Made by a program: the position numbers and the translations under genes
Assembly: GCA_944377425.1 (NCBI GenBank)
Contig: CALWEX010000080.1
Location: 1 to 43,682, forward strand
DNA: 43,682 bases
Source: an uncultured Clostridia bacterium
Lineage (GTDB): Bacteria; Bacillota; Clostridia; Lachnospirales; Anaerotignaceae
Direction: 5' to 3'
In this document: in pieces, positions 41,854 to 43,682 of the stretch
Numbering within the stretch: the first letter of the stretch is position 1
How the letters are laid out: the number at the start of each line of letters is the position of its first letter
Notes under the pieces: model-generated
What the model saw: the letters and a program-made list of their open reading frames with translations, nothing else
What the model was told of the DNA's origin: nothing
Databases searched by the model: none

Positions 41854-43272
41854 TTATTTGGACTGCTCAAAAAGCCATGTTCTCATTTCAGCATTAGCAT
41901 AAGCAGGAGTCCATGCAAAGTGTGCATTTGGATAGAATACTTCGCCTGGCTCATAAACTGTTGCCTTGTAATCAATGCCAGCTTCATCAAGAGCAGCTAT
42001 TGTTGTAGCTCCGTATAAATCATAAGATACAGCTGGGTCATCTTTTGCATGGAATAACCAAATAGCAACTTTGTCTTTAAGCACAGATGCTTTTTCAGGG
42101 TCAAGTCCGCCACATACAGGAACTATAGCTGCAAACTCATCAGGATAAGCAACTGCAAGTGCAAATGAACCAAATCCGCCCATTGATAAGCCTGTTGCGT
42201 AAATTCTATTTTCGTCTACATTGTACTCTTTCTTTATTTCCTGTAAAAGGTTGTGTCCTGCAATGCTCCAATCCTGGAACTCATAAGGATTTTCAACTTC
42301 TCCAACTTTATCATATTCTACCATAAACTGTGTCCAGCCATTGCCGTCTTCGCCTACTACCTGAGGTGAAACAACTATACATTCGTTAATTCCAGCTTCA
42401 GAATCTTTTGCCCAAATAGTAGCTGACTGATATCTCTTTAAAAGCATATCAGTAGACTGTGCTCTTTGTCCTGCGCCATGAAGAACATAAACTACTGGAT
42501 ATTCTTTTGCTGGGTCATAGTTTGAAGGAACATATAACTCATAAGGAATTGTAAGTCCTGTTTCGGCATCTTCATAAGTGCGTTCTTCAAAAAGAGCGTA
42601 AACATCAGCGGCATTATCTCTTACAATATGTATTTTATATTCTTTTTCAGCATCTCCATTAACTACTTTAATAACTGAATCTACTGAATAATCTATTCCA
42701 TAGCTTTCGTATGTCTGTTCGAGTGGAACAATATAGCTGCCATCTTCACTAAGAGCATTTCCGTCAACTGTAATAACAGCGCCTTCTTCTGCTGTTGGTG
42801 TTACTTTTACGCCATATATATCATCCTGAACATTAACTGTGTACTCTGTAACATCTGCTGAAAAGTCAGGCTCAAGCTTTGTGCCTGTCATAGAAATATC
42901 AGCCACACCAAGAGATGTAAGCTCAGCTGTTACTTCTGGAACAGTTTCTTCTACAGCTGGTGTTTCAGTTGTAGGTGTCTGTTCTGCAGGTTTTTCAATT
43001 TCAGTAGCAGGAATTTCCTCAGCAGGTTCTTCCTTAACTTCATCCGTTGCTAAATCAGGAACCTTAAGAACTTGTCCAGGGAAAATAAGGTCAGGATTCT
43101 TAAGCTCATTCATCTCAGCCAGCTTCTGCCAAACTGTATTATATTTAGGTGCTATTTTCCATAAACAGTCGCCTTTCTGCACTGTATACTCTCCTGCAAA
43201 TACAGTAGCTGTTTGTGTTAAAAGAGCTGCGGCAATCAAAAGAGATGATGCCTTTAAAAAATTCCTTTTCAT
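41854..43272 (-). CDS. Secreted LysM and cadherin-like domain esterase
   Basis: 472 residues. A signal peptide (1-26, cut after VFA) is followed by one LysM peptidoglycan-binding domain (28-72, YTVQKGDCLWKIAPKY), a Glu/Pro/Thr-rich linker (76-115), a cadherin-like beta-sandwich (about 118-217, DFSADVTEYTVNV), and an alpha/beta-hydrolase domain to the end. The catalytic triad candidates are S363 (GLSMGG), D411 or D412 (FHAKDDPA) and H451 (PNAHFAW); VVYVLHGAG gives the oxyanion region. It resembles feruloyl/acetyl-xylan or PHB-type esterases; the substrate is inference. LysM should hold it at the cell wall. It has its own promoter. Confidence 0.9.
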   Translation of the reverse strand: MKRNFLKASSLLIAAALLTQTATVFAGEYTVQKGDCLWKIAPKYNTVWQKLAEMNELKNPDLIFPGQVLKVPDLATDEVKEEPAEEIPATEIEKPAEQTPTTETPAVEETVPEVTAELTSLGVADISMTGTKLEPDFSADVTEYTVNVQDDIYGVKVTPTAEEGAVITVDGNALSEDGSYIVPLEQTYESYGIDYSVDSVIKVVNGDAEKEYKIHIVRDNAADVYALFEERTYEDAETGLTIPYELYVPSNYDPAKEYPVVYVLHGAGQRAQSTDMLLKRYQSATIWAKDSEAGINECIVVSPQVVGEDGNGWTQFMVEYDKVGEVENPYEFQDWSIAGHNLLQEIKKEYNVDENRIYATGLSMGGFGSFALAVAYPDEFAAIVPVCGGLDPEKASVLKDKVAIWLFHAKDDPAVSYDLYGATTIAALDEAGIDYKATVYEPGEVFYPNAHFAWTPAYANAEMRTWLFEQSK

Positions 43273-43567
43273 AACAAAACCTCCTTAAAAAATATATGGT
43301 TATAATAAAACCAAAAATATTTTACCACATACATTAAAAAGAGTCAATTTTATTTAGCTAAATTACTAATATATCACAAAAAGTCACTATCGTTTTATGT
43401 AAATTTATGACTAAAAAAGCACTATATATTTATATTTATTATTTATATTAAACAAAACACAAATTTTAAAATGAATTATTAAAATTTAATCAAGTAAAAT
43501 TTAGTAATGGAACAAATATACTATGAATAATACTCATAATATCAATATTTCTTTGATTAAAAATCAT
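43273..43567. other. AT-rich region upstream of the LysM-esterase gene
   Basis: Apart from the promoter at 43319-43347 I see no gene or clear structure in these 295 bases. The change from AT-rich sequence to the palindrome cluster occurs at about 43565. Confidence 0.6.
43319..43347 (-). promoter_or_regulatory. Promoter of the LysM-esterase gene
   Basis: Minus strand: TTGACT (43342-43347), 17 nt, TAAAAT (43319-43324), with AGGAGG ahead of the ATG about 40 nt downstream. Confidence 0.75.
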
Positions 43568-43682
43568 AACCACTAGTGAACTAGTGGTTTGCTCAGACCC
43601 TATAAGGGTCAGTACTTGCTGACCCCTAAAGGGGTTCTGAGGGTTTGTCATCGCATCACTATTTCAGGCAGCCACTTTAAGT
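43568..43682. repeat. Palindrome cluster at window edge, possible IS200/IS605-type element end
   Basis: AACCACTAG/CTAGTGGTT (43568-43576, 43581-43589) is a perfect 9-bp hairpin with a TGAA loop. Then GACCC/GGGTC (43596-43600, 43606-43610), or alternatively GGGTCAG/CTGACCC (43606-43612, 43619-43625); ACCCC/GGGGT (43622-43626, 43631-43635); and an outer CTCAGA/TCTGAG (43592-43597, 43636-43641). The last bases (CCACTTTAAGT) look like half of a further palindrome. Base composition is near 50% GC, against an AT-rich surround. IS200/IS605 elements have such subterminal hairpins, but no transposase is visible before the window ends. Confidence 0.45.

Noticed and set aside
42839..43288. 149-codon plus-strand Ser-rich frame
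   Set aside because: It is the antisense of the Glu/Pro/Thr linker and signal peptide of the LysM-esterase.
43568..43641. CRISPR-like repeats at the right edge
   Set aside because: The palindromes differ from one another and have no regular spacer length; no cas gene is present.

Overview
This window reads as chromosome of a low-GC, anaerobic, spore-forming member of the Clostridia, probably Lachnospirales-like. The supports are pro-sigma-E with its SpoIIGA protease, YlbJ and a SpoIID-domain protein, acetate fermentation genes (pta-ackA), a cyclic-di-AMP PII-like receptor, and AT-rich spacers with Gram-positive style AGGAGG ribosome sites. The species cannot be named from the sequence alone. 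Nearly all of it is ordinary core genome. The only place that looks mobile is the far right edge.

Layout. 1-2570: a MarR repressor with a textbook palindromic operator, and a MATE transporter fused to a cytidylate-kinase-like domain. 2571-4030: a darA-type receptor gene, tRNA-Thr(GGU), and a complete small transcription unit encoding a 57-residue unknown protein. 4061-7000: metallophosphoesterase, MBL-fold hydrolase and threonine/serine dehydratase. 7166-9998: a heavy-metal cassette (P1B-ATPase, separate HMA protein, divergent ArsR regulator). 10011-16018: PatB/MalY C-S lyase, an acidic Cys-rich membrane protein with a NUDIX gene, a secreted GH26-like protein, a lipoprotein, and a DapA-family paralogue.

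16023-23619 is the conserved Firmicute block yceD-rpmF-plsX-acpP-rnc and pta-ackA, divergent from tmcAL-ylbJ. It joins lipid synthesis, acetate production and an acetate-using tRNA modification enzyme. 23775-29925 holds a SpoIID-domain protein, a PAS protein, yajC, tgt, and two RNA methyltransferases. 30088-32570 holds a second MATE exporter and azlCD. 32658-34252 is spoIIGA-sigE. 34373-38612 holds a DUF362 ferredoxin-like protein, DUF1540, cyclophilin, NUDIX, Hsp33 and a methyltransferase. 38779-41649 is folC, an overlooked 57-residue gene and a zinc-ribbon/TPR membrane protein, overlapping one another. 41854-43272 is a secreted LysM-esterase. 43568-43682 is a cluster of palindromes running off the edge, which resembles the end of an IS200/IS605-type element.

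The more unusual signals are: two small genes under 60 codons; a 130-bp intergenic stretch of consecutive and nested hairpins (35783-35911); paired cre-like palindromes in the pta leader; a PAS gene flanked by two hairpins with the same stem; a SpoIID domain split by a repeat-bearing insert; and the palindrome cluster at the right edge. I did not find a clearly new multi-gene defence or biosynthetic system. All calls rest on reading the sequence; no database search was run.
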